From Nocardia abscessus (GTDB lineage Bacteria; Actinomycetota; Actinomycetes; Mycobacteriales; Mycobacteriaceae): a stretch of DNA of 64,000 nucleotides. Position 1 is the stretch's first letter. The number at the start of each line of letters is the position of its first letter. The notes beneath the pieces are model-generated. The model did not search any database, was not told where the DNA came from, and saw only the letters and a list, made by a program, of their open reading frames with translations. The position numbers and the translations under genes were made by a program. The stretch covers positions 1 to 64,000 of the forward strand of contig NZ_JADLQO010000012.1 in assembly GCF_015477775.1 (NCBI RefSeq). The letters run 5' to 3'. Below are positions 16,148 to 24,825 of this stretch, in pieces.

Positions 16148-16483
16148 GTGACCGCCACCCAGATCGCCGTCCTCTGCTCGCTCGCCGGCGCCGCCGGCCT
16201 GGTCGCCACCATCGGGTTGCTGCACGGACCGGCGAACCGGCGACGCAGGCTCGGCCTGGCCCAGCACGGGATCCCGCAGCGGATCCCCGCCACCGTGCTA
16301 CCGGTCTGCCCGATCGGCAGACCGCAGCGAGTGCCCATCGAGCCGTTGACCGTCGCGGAAGCGCACGAACTCATGCAGCGCCACCGGATCTGTGAACCGT
16401 CCGAGTGCGTCTACAAGCTCGCCGCCTTCCGCACCCTGATCGAGGCGGGGTACATGCGGGACCCGCACGCGGAAGGCGCCTGA
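16148..16483 (+). CDS. Small membrane protein of unknown function
   Basis: This 111-residue protein begins with a hydrophobic segment (about 4-24, TQIAVLCSLAGAAGLVATIG), then a basic cluster (RRRRLG). A soluble C-terminal part follows with LTVAEAHELMQRHRICEPSECVY and FRTLIEAGYM. The two Cys in RICEPSEC are the most distinctive feature. GAGAGGAGAAA lies just before the GTG. I do not recognise a family. It is convergent with gpgS, 36 bases away. Confidence 0.6.
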   Translation: MTATQIAVLCSLAGAAGLVATIGLLHGPANRRRRLGLAQHGIPQRIPATVLPVCPIGRPQRVPIEPLTVAEAHELMQRHRICEPSECVYKLAAFRTLIEAGYMRDPHAEGA

Positions 16484-16519
16484 GGAGGCGATGCGCGGAC
16501 CCGAGGGCGCTGGAGCGGC

Positions 16520-17458
16520 TCAGGCCGCCGCGCACGCGGGTCGCAGCGTGATCATCGGCGGGCGGTCCGCCAGCGACACTTCGGTGCTGTGCGCGGTGAA
16601 TTCGCCGCCGATCAGCGGGAATTGCGTCAGCGCCGCACCGGAGTCCTGGACACCGCTGCGACCGAGCACCGTGCCGAGAATCTGACGGCTCATCACACCG
16701 AGGTCGGCCAGCGGCCGGTTGCGATGTGTGCGCACGCCCAGATTGACCTGGCCGATCGCGGACATGCCGAGCCGGTCGTAGGTGTCGAGCAGCAGCCCGA
16801 TCTCCACGCCGTAACCCGGCGCGAACGGCACCGAGGTGAGCAGTTCGCGGGTGCCCGCGTATTCACCGCCGAGCGGCTGCAACACCTGCGAGAGCTCGGG
16901 TCGCAGCGCGGCCAGCAAGGGGCGGGCGACCAACTCGGTGACGCGGCCCCCGCCGTGCGCGTCCACCGCGCCGCCTTGCCGCAGCGGCCTGCGGTAGTAG
17001 GCCTTGGACAAGTGCATGTCGTCGACCGTGAGCAGCGGGCCGAGCAATTTCGGCACGAAGGCCGGATCCGGGTCGATCAAGTCGGAATCGACGAAGGCGA
17101 TCAGATCACCGCTGGTCACCGCCAGGGAGCGCCACAACACCTCCCCCTTGCCCGGCACCGGCTCCAGCTCCGGCACCGCCTGCTCCCGGCTGATCACCTC
17201 GGCGCCCGCCGCGCGCGCACGCTGCGCGGTCGCGTCGGTCGAGCCGGAGTCCAGCACGATCAGCTCGTCGACGAGCGTGCCGAGCAGCGGGCGGATGCTG
17301 GCCACCACGTCGGCCACGGTCCGCTCTTCGTTCAACGCGGGCAGCACCACCGACACGGTGCGCCCGGCTTTGGCGGAGACGAGTTCGTCCACCCGCCAGT
17401 CCGGGGTGTCCCAGGTATTGGTCGTCGCCCAGGCGGGCTCACGGTATTTGAATGTCAT
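16520..17458 (-). CDS. gpgS: Glucosyl-3-phosphoglycerate synthase (GT81)
   Basis: It transfers glucose from a nucleotide sugar to 3-phosphoglycerate, the first step of 6-O-methylglucose lipopolysaccharide synthesis in mycobacteria and Nocardia. The 312-residue protein starts MTFKYREPAWATTNTWD. It has the GT-A segment VVLPALNEERTVADVV, the metal-binding DSD at 124-126 in AFVDSDLIDPDPAF, and the acceptor region EYAGTRELLTSVPFAPGYG. It is the homologue of Rv1208. Its ATG overlaps the folP2 stop in ATGA, so the two are translationally coupled. Confidence 0.95.
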   Translation of the reverse strand: MTFKYREPAWATTNTWDTPDWRVDELVSAKAGRTVSVVLPALNEERTVADVVASIRPLLGTLVDELIVLDSGSTDATAQRARAAGAEVISREQAVPELEPVPGKGEVLWRSLAVTSGDLIAFVDSDLIDPDPAFVPKLLGPLLTVDDMHLSKAYYRRPLRQGGAVDAHGGGRVTELVARPLLAALRPELSQVLQPLGGEYAGTRELLTSVPFAPGYGVEIGLLLDTYDRLGMSAIGQVNLGVRTHRNRPLADLGVMSRQILGTVLGRSGVQDSGAALTQFPLIGGEFTAHSTEVSLADRPPMITLRPACAAA

Positions 17459-18336
17459 GCCAGACCTCGCAAGGTTCGTGCGGGGGGCCGGATGCCCTGG
17501 ATCGCGGCGATCATGTCCACCACCCGCCGGGTCGCGGCGACTTCGTGAACACGAAAGACTCGGGCGCCGGCCGCCGCCGACCATGCTGTTGCCGCCAATG
17601 TGCCCTCCAGCCGTTCGGAAAGACCCACACCTAAAGTCTCCCCGATGAAATCCTTGTTGCTCAGCGCCATCAAGACTGGCCATCCGGTTTTTACAAGAAC
17701 GTCGACTCCGCGCAACAGTTCGAGACCGTGATAAGTGTTCTTGCCGAAATCATGGGTCGGATCGATCAGAATCGAATCCCGGGGTACCCCGGCCGCGAGC
17801 GCGTTCTCGGCGGCGTGCACCACGGTTTCGGTGACTTCGCCCACCACATCGGCGTAACGGACCCGGTGCGGCCTCGTGCGCGGCACCGCGCCGCCGGTGT
17901 GGCTGCACACCAGACCGGCGCCGTGCGCGGCGGCCACCGGAACGAGATCGGGGTCGGCGCCCGCCCACGTGTCGTTGATCAGATCCGCCCCCTCGCCCAC
18001 CGCGGCCAGCGCCACCTCCGCGCGCCAGGTATCGATGCTGATCAGTAGCTGCGGGTACTTCGCCCGGATGGCCGCGACGAACGGCACCACCCTGCGCGTT
18101 TCCTCGGCCGCGTCCACCGAATCGCCGGGCCCGGCTTTCACCCCGCCGATGTCCACGAGATCGGCGCCCTCGTCCACCGCGCGCGCCACGGCGTCCATGG
18201 CCGCCGCATCGGTGAACGTGGCGCCGCGGTCGTAGAAGGAGTCCGGGGTGCGATTCACGATCGCCATCACCAGCGCTCGATCCGTCGCCACCGGCCGTCC
18301 GCACAGCGTCGGAAGCGGCGCCACGGAGCTGAACAT
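17455..18336 (-). CDS. folP2: Dihydropteroate synthase homologue FolP2
   Basis: This 293-residue TIM-barrel protein belongs to the dihydropteroate synthase family: MAIVNRTPDSFYDRGATF at the pterin site, DIGGVKAGPG, LINDTW, and DPTHDFGKNTYHG. FolP2-type proteins of mycobacteria have been reported to lack synthase activity, and here the family's GGxSxRPG loop reads GGVKAGPG, consistent with another role. The position next to gpgS is conserved (Rv1207-Rv1208). The ATG at 18336 has a TACAGT -10 seven bases upstream; a TTG at 18354 in the same frame is less likely. Confidence 0.92.
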   Translation of the reverse strand: MFSSVAPLPTLCGRPVATDRALVMAIVNRTPDSFYDRGATFTDAAAMDAVARAVDEGADLVDIGGVKAGPGDSVDAAEETRRVVPFVAAIRAKYPQLLISIDTWRAEVALAAVGEGADLINDTWAGADPDLVPVAAAHGAGLVCSHTGGAVPRTRPHRVRYADVVGEVTETVVHAAENALAAGVPRDSILIDPTHDFGKNTYHGLELLRGVDVLVKTGWPVLMALSNKDFIGETLGVGLSERLEGTLAATAWSAAAGARVFRVHEVAATRRVVDMIAAIQGIRPPARTLRGLA

Positions 18337-18343
18337 GTCAACG

Positions 18344-18349
18344 ACTGTA
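18344..18349 (-). promoter_or_regulatory. -10 element of the leaderless folP2-gpgS promoter
   Basis: On the minus strand TACAGT is followed by seven bases (CGTTGAC) and the ATG at 18336. Confidence 0.5.
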
Positions 18350-18552
18350 GCCAAGCCATCCGCCTCTCCGAGCCTTCAGGCCGTACCAGTCAGTTTGGCA
18401 GGCGATCTGCGTGCAGGTCCTGCGTTGAGTGCTGCTCAGGTTTGGGCGTACCCGGTGAGTTACCCATGTGCGTGCGAGATCGGTTCGCTCGTTCGAGGGC
18501 GTCGTGGGGAGATCGACGCCGGCAGGGTGCGCCGGGTTGTTCGGGTGCTGGA

Positions 18553-20322
18553 TCAGCTCTTCGGGGCGCGGCCCGCCGCTACCTCTGCGGCGTAGTCGCC
18601 GTAGGCGGGGACGTAGCCTTCGGTGCGGCCCGCGAGTACGTACAGCGCGCTGTCGGAGTCGGGGGTGTAGCCCTGCTTGCGCAGTTCGACCTTGCGGCTT
18701 TTGAACGTGGAGGTCTGCTCCAGTTCGTGGACGATGCGGATGAACAGCGGGACGGCATAGCCCGGCAATTGCTCGTAGGCCAGTTTCGCCACCGCTGCCC
18801 CGTCGAACTCCGCGTCGGGGTGCAGCGTCACGGCGGCCATGCCCGCCTTGCCGTCGGTCCCGGGGATGTCCACGCCGTAGACCACCGCCTGCGCGATCGA
18901 TTCCGCCTTGCTCAGCGCGCCCTCCACCTCCGTGGTCGCCACGTTCTCGCCCTTCCAGCGGAACGTGTCGCCGAGCCGGTCCACGAACGCGATGTGATGC
19001 CAGCCCTGCTCGCGGACCAGATCACCGGTGTCGAACCAGACATCGCCCGGCTCGAAGCCGTCGCGCACCAGTTTGGCCTCGGAGGCGGCCTTGTCGGTGT
19101 AACCGTCGAACGGGGAGCGGTCAGTGACCTTGGCCAGCAGCAGCCCGACGCCGCCGGTGCCGACCCGGAGCAAGCGCCCGTTCTTGTCACGCTTGGCCTT
19201 ACCTGTCTCGTCGTCGTACTCCACGACGGCGTACGGCAGCGGACCGAATCCCGCCGTGCGGTTCACGCCGAACGCGTTGACGAACGCGATATTCGCCTCG
19301 CTCGCGCCGTAGAACTCCACGATCCGCTTGATGCCGAACCGGGACTTGAACTCGTCCCACAGTTCGGGGCGCAGCCCGTTGCCGACGGCGAGCCGGACCG
19401 AGTGCTGCCGGTCGGTCGGCTTGGCAGGCTGATTGACCAGGTAGCGGCACAGCTCGCCGATGTAGATGAACGCTGTCGCCTGTTCGCGAATGACCTCGTC
19501 CCAGAACCGGGACGCGGAGAATCCCCGGCCGAGGGCGAACGTGCCGCCGGAAGCCAGCACCGCCGACAGCGCGACGGTGAGCGCGTTGTTGTGATACAGC
19601 GGCAGGCAGCAGTACAGCGTGTCGTCGCCGCGCAGGCGGATCCCGAGGCCGCCCAATCCGGCCATGCTCTTGGTCCAGCGCAGGTGGGTCATCACGCTGG
19701 CCTTCGGCAGGCCCGTGGTGCCCGAGGTGAAGATGAGGAACGCCCGCTCCCGCGCGGTCACCTCCGCGCAGCTCGGCGGGTCGGTGTCGGCGGCGCTGCG
19801 GGCCGCCTGCTCGAGTTCGTCGGCCGGGAGGACGTGGGCGGGCGGCTCGGACAGCGAGTCGATCGCCTCGGCGCATTCCGCGCCGACCACGTTGAGCACG
19901 CTGTCGAGCAGGCCGAAGCTGTGCGCCAGCACTCGGTCACGCTGATGGTGGTTGAGCAGGCCCACGGTGGCCCCGAGCTTGACCGTGGCCAGCACGACGA
20001 ACATCGTCTCGGGCCGGTTGGTCATCAGCACGCCCACCACGTCGCCGCGGCCGACCCCGCGCGCCGCGAGCACGCTCGCATACCGGTTCACCTGCGCGTT
20101 GACCTCGCCGTAGGTGTAGGCCGCACCCTCGAACCGCAGGAACACACGGTCTGGATGCCGGTGGGCGTTGCGCTGGAAGTACAGCCCCACCGAAGCCTTG
20201 GAATCCGGCGTCACCAGCATGCCCAGCGCGTTGCGCAGCATGCCCGGCGCGTCCAGGGCCATCGCGGGCAGGTTGCGGGCGAGGTCGATCAAACTCACCG
20301 TCGAGCGGGCGTCGGTGCTCAC
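18553..20322 (-). CDS. fadD6: Long-chain acyl-CoA synthetase FadD6 (FATP type)
   Basis: This is an ATP-dependent acyl-CoA ligase of the very-long-chain/fatty-acid-transport family. The 589-residue protein has the AMP-binding P-loop FTSGTTGLPKAS near residue 200, EFYGASEANIAF (A5 motif), DTGDLVREQGW, and the lysine region DRLGDTFRWKGENVATTEVE. The C-terminal FATP-type end has LPGYAVPLFIRI. It is the homologue of Rv1206. The GTG at 20322 lies just after the upstream stop, with GAGGAG within the end of the preceding gene as ribosome-binding site; an ATG at 20340 is the alternative. Confidence 0.93.
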   Translation of the reverse strand: MSTDARSTVSLIDLARNLPAMALDAPGMLRNALGMLVTPDSKASVGLYFQRNAHRHPDRVFLRFEGAAYTYGEVNAQVNRYASVLAARGVGRGDVVGVLMTNRPETMFVVLATVKLGATVGLLNHHQRDRVLAHSFGLLDSVLNVVGAECAEAIDSLSEPPAHVLPADELEQAARSAADTDPPSCAEVTARERAFLIFTSGTTGLPKASVMTHLRWTKSMAGLGGLGIRLRGDDTLYCCLPLYHNNALTVALSAVLASGGTFALGRGFSASRFWDEVIREQATAFIYIGELCRYLVNQPAKPTDRQHSVRLAVGNGLRPELWDEFKSRFGIKRIVEFYGASEANIAFVNAFGVNRTAGFGPLPYAVVEYDDETGKAKRDKNGRLLRVGTGGVGLLLAKVTDRSPFDGYTDKAASEAKLVRDGFEPGDVWFDTGDLVREQGWHHIAFVDRLGDTFRWKGENVATTEVEGALSKAESIAQAVVYGVDIPGTDGKAGMAAVTLHPDAEFDGAAVAKLAYEQLPGYAVPLFIRIVHELEQTSTFKSRKVELRKQGYTPDSDSALYVLAGRTEGYVPAYGDYAAEVAAGRAPKS

Positions 20323-20326
20323 GTCT

Positions 20327-20896
20327 TCAGCTCTCCTCATCCCGGGTATGTACCCCCTCCAGCGCCGCGAAAGCGGACGGAAGATCGGTCACCACGGTAA
20401 TCCGGGACAGGGCTGTCTGGGGCACGAACTTCCGCTCGTACAACTCGTCCAGCCAGGAGAACAAACCGCGGAAGAATCCATTGGGATCCAGCACAACAAC
20501 GGGCTTCTCGTGCTGTCCCAGATAGCCACCGGTCCAGGTCTCGAAGAACTCCTCCAGGGTGCCGATGCCGCCGGGCAGGGTGAGGAAGGCGTCGGCGCGG
20601 TCCTCCATCACCTGCTTGCGCTGGCGCATCGTGTCGGTGACCACCAGTTCGTCGGCGTCGACGTCGGCGACCTCCCGGTGCACCAGGTGTTTCGGGATCA
20701 CGCCGATGGTGTTCGCCCCACCCGCGCGCGCCGCGGTGGCGACCGCGCCCATCATCGACACGTGCCCGCCGCCGGACACCAATTGCCAACCGCGCCGGGC
20801 GATCTCGGTACCCACCCGGGCGGCCAGCGACAGGTAGTCCTGGTCGGTCGTACTCGCCGAGCAGTAGACACAGACGGCGAAAGGCTGTTCGCTCAC
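20327..20896 (-). CDS. LOG-family nucleotide 5'-monophosphate phosphoribohydrolase (Rv1205-like)
   Basis: LOG proteins cleave cytokinin riboside 5'-monophosphates or related nucleotides to free bases. The 189-residue protein has the Rossmann start FAVCVYCSAS, the VSGGGHVSMMGAV loop, the conserved TMRQRKQVM with the catalytic Arg, and the signature PGGIGTLEEF. The M. tuberculosis homologue Rv1205 is a known cytokinin-producing enzyme whose aldehyde breakdown products matter for proteasome mutants. The GTG start forms a GTGA overlap with the upstream stop; fadD6 follows immediately. Confidence 0.9.
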   Translation of the reverse strand: MSEQPFAVCVYCSASTTDQDYLSLAARVGTEIARRGWQLVSGGGHVSMMGAVATAARAGGANTIGVIPKHLVHREVADVDADELVVTDTMRQRKQVMEDRADAFLTLPGGIGTLEEFFETWTGGYLGQHEKPVVVLDPNGFFRGLFSWLDELYERKFVPQTALSRITVVTDLPSAFAALEGVHTRDEES

Positions 20897-21702
20897 CACT
20901 GATCCTCCGTCCCGATCGCGTCTTCGGCCCCGCCTGCCTCGGCGGCGGCCTGAATGATGTGCACGACCTCCTCGACGCTGTCGGTCACGTGCAACAGGCC
21001 GAGGTCACCCGGTGAGATCTTGCCGGAGCCGCCGAGCGAATCGCGCAACCAGTCGACCAGCCCCGACCAGTATCTGGTGCCGAACAGGATGATCGGGAAC
21101 CTGGTGATCTTGCGGGTCTGCACCAGCGTCAGCGCCTCGAACAACTCGTCGAGGGTGCCGAAACCGCCGGGCAGGCAGATGAACGCCTGGGAGTACTTCA
21201 CGAACATCGTCTTGCGGACGAAGAAGTACCGGAAGTTGATGCCCAGGTCCACCCACTCGTTGAGGCTCTGCTCGAACGGCAGCTCGATGCCGAGACCGAT
21301 CGAGTAGCCGCCCGCTTCGCAGGCGCCCCGGTTGGCCGCTTCCATCGCGCCGGGGCCACCGCCGGTGATCACCGCGAAACCCGCCCTGGCCAGCGCGGCG
21401 CCGATCGCCAAGCCCGCCTGGTATTCCGGATGGTCGGCCGACGTGCGCGCGGAACCGAAGACGGTCACCGCCCGGGGCACCTCGGCGAGCGCGCCGAAGC
21501 CCTCGACGAACTCGGCTTGGATGCGCAGCACCCGCCAGGGATCGGTGTGTACCCAGTCCGTGTCACCGCGCTTGTCCAGCAGGTTCCGGTCGGCGGTACC
21601 CACGCCGTCCGCACGATCGCGGCGGAACATGATCGGCCCACGGAACTTCGGTGTCGACTTCGGCTTGTTGGCGACCTCATGGTCCGCGGCGTCGGTGGAC
21701 AT
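20893..21702 (-). CDS. Second LOG/TIGR00730-family Rossmann protein
   Basis: The protein has 269 residues. A 60-residue basic N-terminus (KPKSTPKFRGPIMFRRDRA) precedes the LOG domain, with VTVFGSARTSADHPEY, VITGGGPGAMEAANRGA and LPGGFGTLDELFEALT. It keeps the PGGxGTxxE signature but has a longer N-terminus than the enzyme encoded by the next gene. Whether it has the same activity is unclear. It is the first gene of a tight cluster with the second LOG gene and fadD6. The ATG at 21702 has a TAGCGT -10 seven bases upstream. Confidence 0.85.
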   Translation of the reverse strand: MSTDAADHEVANKPKSTPKFRGPIMFRRDRADGVGTADRNLLDKRGDTDWVHTDPWRVLRIQAEFVEGFGALAEVPRAVTVFGSARTSADHPEYQAGLAIGAALARAGFAVITGGGPGAMEAANRGACEAGGYSIGLGIELPFEQSLNEWVDLGINFRYFFVRKTMFVKYSQAFICLPGGFGTLDELFEALTLVQTRKITRFPIILFGTRYWSGLVDWLRDSLGGSGKISPGDLGLLHVTDSVEEVVHIIQAAAEAGGAEDAIGTEDQW

Positions 21703-21709
21703 GCGTTCC

Positions 21710-21715
21710 ACGCTA
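21710..21715 (-). promoter_or_regulatory. -10 element of the leaderless LOG-LOG-fadD6 promoter
   Basis: On the minus strand TAGCGT is followed by seven bases (GGAACGC) and the ATG at 21702. Confidence 0.5.
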
Positions 21716-21835
21716 CCGCCCGGCCGGGGCCGCTCAGGGGCCGGACGAGAGAAGTCGTCCGACGTTCAGCCGGGCGCCGCGGCGGCGAGACGCAGCCGCG
21801 ATCTCGGCGCACGTCACGGCTGCGCGCCCAGCCGT

Positions 21836-22939
21836 TCAGTCCGGCGTGCCGCTCAGGTAACTGCGCAGCATGGCGGTGACCGCGGTGATCTGGTCGACGG
21901 GGACGTGCTCGTCGCGCTTGTGCGCGAGATTGGGATCGCCGGGACCGAAGTTGACGGCGGGAATGCCGCGCGCCGCGAAACGCGAGACGTCGGTCCAGCC
22001 GTACTTCGCGCGCACACCACCGCCGCCGTGGCGCTGCACCGAGGCGATGAGGTCCTTGGCCGCCGGTGCCGTCAGCCCCGGCAGCGCGCCCGGCGCCGAG
22101 TCGGTCACCTCGAAGGAGAGCTCGAGTCCGGCGAAGACTTCGCGCACGTGCTCGACGGCCTGGTCGACAGTGCGGTCGGGCGCGAAGCGGAAGTTGACGT
22201 CCAGCTCGGCGGCGTCCGGCACGACATTGCCCGCCACGCCGCCCTCCACCCGGACCGCGGACAGGCCCTCGCGATAGATGCAGCCGTCGATGTCCACTTC
22301 TCGTGCGCGGTAGTCGGCGAGCCGCTGCAAGATCGGGGCCAGCCGGTGAATCGCATTGTCGCCCAGCCACGCTCGCGCCGAGTGCGCGCGAACGCCGGAA
22401 GTGCGCAGCCGAGCGCGCAACGTGCCCTGGCAACCGGCCTCGATCCAGCCCCCGGACGGTTCGCCGAGCACGGCGAGGTCGCCGGTCAGCCAGTCCGGCA
22501 GATCGCGCTCGATGTGGCCGAGCCCGTTGAACTCGGCGGCGATCTCCTCGCCGTCGTAGAAGATCAGCGTCAGGTCGTGCACCGGGTCGGCGACGGTCGC
22601 GGCCAGGTGCAGGAACACCGCGTCGCCGGACTTCATGTCCACCGAACCGCAGCCGTAGAGCACCCGCTCGCCCGCCGGGCCCACGGCGAAGCGGCCCGGC
22701 ACATTGTCGGCGATCGGCACGGTGTCCAAGTGCCCGGCCAGAATCACCCTGGTCGGCAGCCCGCGATGGGTGCGCGCCAGCACCACGTTCCCGTGCCGGA
22801 CGATTTCGAAGCCCGTCGTCTGCTCCCGCAGCGCCCGCTCCACCACGTCGGTGACGGCCGCCTCGGCACGTGAGACGCTCGGGATGTCGACGAGGGCGGC
22901 GGTCAGCGTGATCGGGTCGGCATGCAGGTCGATGGTCAC
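21836..22939 (-). CDS. dapE: Succinyl-diaminopimelate desuccinylase
   Basis: It hydrolyses N-succinyl-LL-diaminopimelate, supplying meso-DAP for peptidoglycan and lysine. The 367-residue M20 peptidase-type protein has metal ligands His70 in GHLDTVP, Asp101 in GCGSVDMKSG and the Glu pair 131-132 in YDGEEI. It also has EAGCQGTLRARL, the dimerisation-domain DVNFRFAPDR, and a C-terminal ligand in LAHKRDEHVP. The GTG at 22939 is set by a TAGGGT -10 seven bases upstream; the frame runs on to 22963. It is the homologue of Rv1202, divergent from dapD as in mycobacteria. Confidence 0.94.
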   Translation of the reverse strand: MTIDLHADPITLTAALVDIPSVSRAEAAVTDVVERALREQTTGFEIVRHGNVVLARTHRGLPTRVILAGHLDTVPIADNVPGRFAVGPAGERVLYGCGSVDMKSGDAVFLHLAATVADPVHDLTLIFYDGEEIAAEFNGLGHIERDLPDWLTGDLAVLGEPSGGWIEAGCQGTLRARLRTSGVRAHSARAWLGDNAIHRLAPILQRLADYRAREVDIDGCIYREGLSAVRVEGGVAGNVVPDAAELDVNFRFAPDRTVDQAVEHVREVFAGLELSFEVTDSAPGALPGLTAPAAKDLIASVQRHGGGGVRAKYGWTDVSRFAARGIPAVNFGPGDPNLAHKRDEHVPVDQITAVTAMLRSYLSGTPD

Positions 22940-22946
22940 GCGCTTC

Positions 22947-22952
22947 ACCCTA
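22947..22952 (-). promoter_or_regulatory. -10 element of the leaderless dapE promoter
   Basis: On the minus strand TAGGGT is followed by seven bases (GAAGCGC) and the GTG at 22939. Confidence 0.5.
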
Positions 22953-23182
22953 CGGCCGCGCACCCGTCACGCCCGCACGCCACTTCCCTCCGGCCGGTCC
23001 CGAAATGCGGGCGGCGTACCTTCCAGGACCAGTCGGGCGAGGCCGATGCACCGCCTTCGTGGGTCCTTGTCAGCCGCAGGTTCCGGCACGGGCACGCCGC
23101 CGATCGGTCCCGAGTCGGACGCGTGCGAAGCCGGGTGACCGCGGTCGCCGGAGCAGCCGCACCGTTGTCCGGCGCGGGTCGG

Positions 23183-23188
23183 TAACCT
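23183..23188 (+). promoter_or_regulatory. -10 element of the leaderless dapD promoter
   Basis: TAACCT is followed by seven bases (CTAGGCC) and the GTG at 23196. Confidence 0.5.
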
Positions 23189-23195
23189 CTAGGCC

Positions 23196-24143
23196 GTGAG
23201 CATCCAGGGAGCAGCAGCAATCGGTATCGCCAACGTGACCGCGGACGGGACCGTACTGGACACGTGGTACCCGAACCCGCAGCTGGGCGAGTTCGCCGAG
23301 ACCGGCACCAAGCGGCTGGACGAGGCGCCCGCCGAGTACGCGGCGCTGCTCGGCTTCGACGACGCGCGCGGGGTCGACGTGATCGCGGTGCACACCACGA
23401 TCGCCGACCTGTCCGCCGCCCCGGTCGACGCGCACGACGTCTACCTGCGCCTGCACCTGCTCTCGCACCGCCTGGTCAAGCCGCACGAGGTGAGCCTGGA
23501 CGGCCAGTTCGGCCTGCTGACCAACGTGGTGTGGACCAACCACGGTCCCGCCGCGGTGGAGGGCTTCGAGGCGACCCGCGCCAAGCTGCGCGCCCGGGGC
23601 CCGGTCACCGTGTACAGCGTGGACAAGTTCCCGCGCATGGTCGACTACGTGCTGCCCTCCGGCGTGCGCATCGGCGACGCCGACCGGGTCCGCCTCGGCG
23701 CGCACCTGGCCTCCGGCACCACCGTCATGCACGAGGGCTTCGTGAACTTCAACGCGGGCACGCTCGGCGCGTCCATGATCGAGGGCCGCATCTCCGCGGG
23801 CGTCGTGGTCGGCGACGGCTCCGACATCGGCGGCGGCGCGTCCACCATGGGCACCCTGTCCGGCGGCGGCACCACGGTCATCTCCATCGGCGAGCGGTCG
23901 CTGCTCGGCGCGAACTCCGGCCTCGGCATCCCGCTCGGCAACGACTGCGTCGTGGAGGCGGGCCTCTACCTGACCGCGGGCACCAAGGTCACCACCCCCG
24001 ACGGCACCCTGGTCAAGGCGGCCGAACTGGCCGGCCGCGACAACCTCCTGTTCCGCCGCAACTCCGCCACCGGCGCGGTCGAGGTGGTCCCGCGCAAGGG
24101 CACCGGCATCGAACTGAATGCCGACCTGCACGCCAACGACTGA
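23196..24143 (+). CDS. dapD: Tetrahydrodipicolinate N-succinyltransferase (actinobacterial DapD)
   Basis: It succinylates tetrahydrodipicolinate, the step before DapC and DapE in the succinylase branch; all three genes are in this window. The 315-residue protein starts with the actinobacterial N-terminal domain (ANVTADGTVLDTWYP). The left-handed beta-helix is built of hexapeptide repeats from about 155 to 275 (VRIGDADRVRLGAHLASG, MIEGRISAGVVVGDGSDIGG), with the catalytic-site segment HEGFVNFNAGTLGASM. It is the homologue of Rv1201c. A strong hairpin follows the stop. Confidence 0.95.
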   Translation: MSIQGAAAIGIANVTADGTVLDTWYPNPQLGEFAETGTKRLDEAPAEYAALLGFDDARGVDVIAVHTTIADLSAAPVDAHDVYLRLHLLSHRLVKPHEVSLDGQFGLLTNVVWTNHGPAAVEGFEATRAKLRARGPVTVYSVDKFPRMVDYVLPSGVRIGDADRVRLGAHLASGTTVMHEGFVNFNAGTLGASMIEGRISAGVVVGDGSDIGGGASTMGTLSGGGTTVISIGERSLLGANSGLGIPLGNDCVVEAGLYLTAGTKVTTPDGTLVKAAELAGRDNLLFRRNSATGAVEVVPRKGTGIELNADLHAND

Positions 24144-24187
24144 ATTCCACATCCGCTGGTAGACACCGAACGCAGATCGACAAGACC

Positions 24188-24227
24188 CGAGGGCCTGAGC
24201 CCGGCGCAAACCGGACTCAGGCCCTCG
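24188..24227 (+). terminator. Long hairpin after dapD
   Basis: CGAGGGCCTGAG (24188-24199) pairs with CTCAGGCCCTCG (24216-24227). After one C/A mismatch CCGG pairs with CCGG, giving 16 paired bases around the loop CGCAAA. No T-run follows, as is common for high-GC actinobacterial terminators. It sits between convergent genes and could serve both strands. Confidence 0.7.
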
Positions 24228-24292
24228 TCGGCTGAACTTGTACCCGGGCCGGTCCGGCTCCGAGGAGAATTCACCGGAGGTGGGGCTTCGGA

Positions 24293-24802
24293 TCAGGCGT
24301 GGAAGGGCTCAACCGGTACCCGTCGTCCGTCGCAGGTCTGCACGTAGATACGTGGATCTTCACTCGTCCGCGCCCTGACGACCGCGAATGCCAGCCCGTC
24401 GCTGCCGATTGGTGCGATCCGCTCTTCGAGTTCAGAGGTCACCGACACATGGACGGCATCCCGGGCGGCGAGACCGGTGACGGCGAACCAGCTTTCGTCT
24501 CGGCGTGTGCCGTCCGGGTTGGGTAGCGTGAACAGCTTGGTCGACTTCCGTTGCAGCGGAAGGTGGTTCGGTGTGCGGTCCGCGCGTGGACCCTCCGGAC
24601 GAGGTGATCCGATGATCATGCCCGGCGCGATCCAGCCCTCATCCTCGAACCGCACGAAACTGACGTAACGCCCTCGCTCGCCGTCGACGAGCACGGCGAC
24701 GATCTCGTCCCGGACGATAACGCGGACCGGGGTGAGGTCCCGGTCAGCGCCCGCCAGCGCATCGATCGCCACCGTGACGGCTGGGTGGTCCAGTGTGTCC
24801 AT
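24293..24802 (-). CDS. Hypothetical protein, 169 residues
   Basis: I do not recognise this protein. It starts MDTLDHPAVTVAIDALAGAD and has alternating beta-strand-like stretches (VRVIVRDEIVAVLVDGER, FVRFEDEGWIAPGMIIGS). The middle is basic and Pro-rich, and a second beta-rich part has AVHVSVTSELEERIAPIG and FAVVRART. There is no signal peptide or membrane span. AAGGGG precedes the ATG at 24802; the frame extends to 24940 without support. It follows the secreted-protein gene by 23 bases on the same strand and could be its partner. Confidence 0.6.
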   Translation of the reverse strand: MDTLDHPAVTVAIDALAGADRDLTPVRVIVRDEIVAVLVDGERGRYVSFVRFEDEGWIAPGMIIGSPRPEGPRADRTPNHLPLQRKSTKLFTLPNPDGTRRDESWFAVTGLAARDAVHVSVTSELEERIAPIGSDGLAFAVVRARTSEDPRIYVQTCDGRRVPVEPFHA

Positions 24803-24825
24803 CGGCCGTGCCCCTTCCGTCCAGG

